DNA from: Bacteroidota bacterium
Lineage (GTDB): Bacteria > Bacteroidota > Ignavibacteria > UBA10030 > UBA8401
DNA length: 8,624 nt
Assembly (NCBI GenBank): GCA_030824175.1
Contig: JAVBYH010000252.1
Location: 1-8,624 of the forward strand
Direction: 5' to 3'
Each line of letters opens with the position of its first letter. The first letter of the stretch is position 1. Positions 7,453 through 8,624 of this stretch are shown here, in pieces. The notes beneath the pieces were generated by a model. It saw only the letters and a list, made by a program, of their open reading frames with translations. It made no database searches and was not told where the DNA came from. A program made the position numbers and the translations under genes.

Positions 7453-8624
7453 ATGCTTGCTTTAAATAACATCGAACTCTATTTCGGCGAACGGCCCCTC
7501 TTCGACGGCGTCTCGTGCACGATCAACGCGCACGACCGCATCGGTCTCGTCGGCTCCAACGGCGCGGGCAAATCGACGCTCCTGAAGATCATCACCGGAC
7601 TCGCTCCCTGCGATTCCGGCTCCGTGAACAAGGCGAAGTACGTCACCGTCGGGTACCTGCCGCAGGACGGCATGGTCGCCGAGGGGAAGTCCCTCTACCA
7701 CGAGGCCGAGACCGCGTTCGAGGACGTGCTCCTCATCCAGTCCGAAATGGAAGAGGCACGCATCCGCCTCGGCGAGCTCGACCATACGAGCGACGAGTAC
7801 ATGGACACGCTCGACCTCTACGGCGAACTGCAGCACAAGCTCGAGGACCTCGACGCGTTCCGTATGAAATCGAAGATCGAGCGCGTGCTCATGGGCCTCG
7901 GGTTCGAGGTGAAGGACTTTGACCGCGATACGCGCGAGTTCTCGGGCGGATGGCAGATGCGCATCGCGCTGGCGAAGCTCCTCCTGACAGAGCCGTCGCT
8001 CCTCCTGCTCGATGAGCCCACGAACCATCTCGATCTCGAATCGCTCCAGTGGCTCGAGGCGTACCTTCGCAACTACAACGGCGCCGTCATGCTCGTCTCG
8101 CACGATCGCGCGTTCCTCGACGGACTCACGAACCGGACATACGCGCTCCGCTCGGGCAGGCTCGAGGATTACGCTGGCAACTACACGTTCTACGAGAAGG
8201 AATACGTGCTGCGCAAGGAATTGCTCGTGAACGCGCTCAAGAACCAGCAGCAGCAGATGAAGCAGACCGAACAGTTCATCGAGCGCTTCCGCTACAAGGC
8301 CACGAAGTCACGCCAGGTGCAGAGCCGCATCAAGCAGATGGAGAAGATCGAGCTCGTCGAGGTCGAGGACGAGGAGGAGGAGATCCGCTTCCACTTCCCC
8401 GAGGCCCAGCAGCCGGGCCGCATCGTGCTCAGTCTCGAGAATCTCGGCAAGAGCTACGGCGACCTCACCGTGTTCAAGGGCATCAACTACGCCATCGAGC
8501 GCGGCGACCGCATCGCCGTTGTCGGCGTGAACGGCGCGGGCAAGTCCACGCTTGCCAAGATCGCCGCCGGCGTCGAATCGTTCGATGCGGGCACGCGCAC
8601 GCTCGGCTACAACGTGCAGATGTC
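7453..8624 (+). CDS. ABC-F family ATPase (ribosome-associated type), truncated at the window end
   Basis: A soluble twin-ATPase protein with no membrane segments, of the ABC-F type, whose members act on ribosomes (EttA, Uup, YdiF/YheS and antibiotic-protection types). The 390 visible codons are uninterrupted from ATG 7453 to the right edge. Domain 1 has Walker A GSNGAGKST (34-42), signature FSGGWQ (163-168), Walker B ending LLDEPTNHLD (Asp187, Glu188) and the H-switch SHDR (216-219). A charged helical linker (about 245-300) carries the RFRYKATKSRQVQSR text typical of the ABC-F interdomain. It ends in a Glu-rich run (303-310). Domain 2 starts at about 328, with Walker A GVNGAGKST (358-366). 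The remainder, including the second signature, lies outside. The ribosome site is weak and the gap to the DUF885 gene is 29 bases, so co-transcription is likely. The sequence does not settle the subfamily or any antibiotic-resistance role. Confidence 0.93.
   Translation, partial: MLALNNIELYFGERPLFDGVSCTINAHDRIGLVGSNGAGKSTLLKIITGLAPCDSGSVNKAKYVTVGYLPQDGMVAEGKSLYHEAETAFEDVLLIQSEMEEARIRLGELDHTSDEYMDTLDLYGELQHKLEDLDAFRMKSKIERVLMGLGFEVKDFDRDTREFSGGWQMRIALAKLLLTEPSLLLLDEPTNHLDLESLQWLEAYLRNYNGAVMLVSHDRAFLDGLTNRTYALRSGRLEDYAGNYTFYEKEYVLRKELLVNALKNQQQQMKQTEQFIERFRYKATKSRQVQSRIKQMEKIELVEVEDEEEEIRFHFPEAQQPGRIVLSLENLGKSYGDLTVFKGINYAIERGDRIAVVGVNGAGKSTLAKIAAGVESFDAGTRTLGYNVQM

Noticed and set aside
7427..7465. 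Short frame starting ATGTTTTATTC in the gap before the ABC-F gene, as a possible leader peptide for ABC-F regulation.
   Set aside because: Twelve codons, no ribosome site, and no attenuator-like hairpin in the 29-base gap. Some resistance ABC-F genes do have leaders, but nothing here supports one.

Overview
The window carries eight protein-coding genes, all on the + strand, packed closely in GC-rich sequence with short AT-richer gaps. It reads as an ordinary bacterial chromosomal segment of housekeeping, transport and translation genes. I see no mobile element, CRISPR array, rRNA or tRNA, and no stretch over 300 bases without a gene (the largest gap is 495-682). The taxon cannot be fixed from this sequence. 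Two predicted signal peptides end in Ala followed by Gln, and the SGNH hydrolase has a GNSIT serine block. Both are frequent in the Bacteroidota/Chlorobi/Ignavibacteria (FCB) group, so a GC-rich FCB-type or otherwise deep-branching Gram-negative bacterium is a tentative guess. A periplasmic-type FKBP supports a two-membrane cell.

Layout. (1) 1-494: the 3' part of murB, a peptidoglycan precursor gene. It is followed by two near-identical GGGCGAAA/TTTCGCCC hairpins and then a strong intrinsic terminator (599-631). (2) 683-3578: a three-gene, translationally coupled unit: a POT/PTR2-like MFS transporter, a secreted SGNH/GDSL hydrolase (ATGA overlap) and an EamA/DMT transporter (2-base gap). (3) 3667-4446: a secreted FKBP-type peptidyl-prolyl isomerase with its own likely promoter, closed by a very strong terminator (4467-4504). 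(4) 4621 to the right edge: prfC (release factor RF3), a compact HEGYPGHH-motif protein of the DUF885 type one base after it, and an ABC-F ATPase 29 bases further on, truncated by the window end.

How they fit together. The last group pairs two translation GTPase/ATPase factors (RF3 and ABC-F) around a putative cytosolic metallopeptidase of unknown substrate. The middle group combines uptake, extracytoplasmic ester hydrolysis and a second inner-membrane transporter, but the sequence does not reveal a shared substrate. No wholly new system is evident. The items most worth a second look are the paired intergenic palindromes, the prfC-DUF885-ABC-F linkage and the short, leaderless DUF885 protein.
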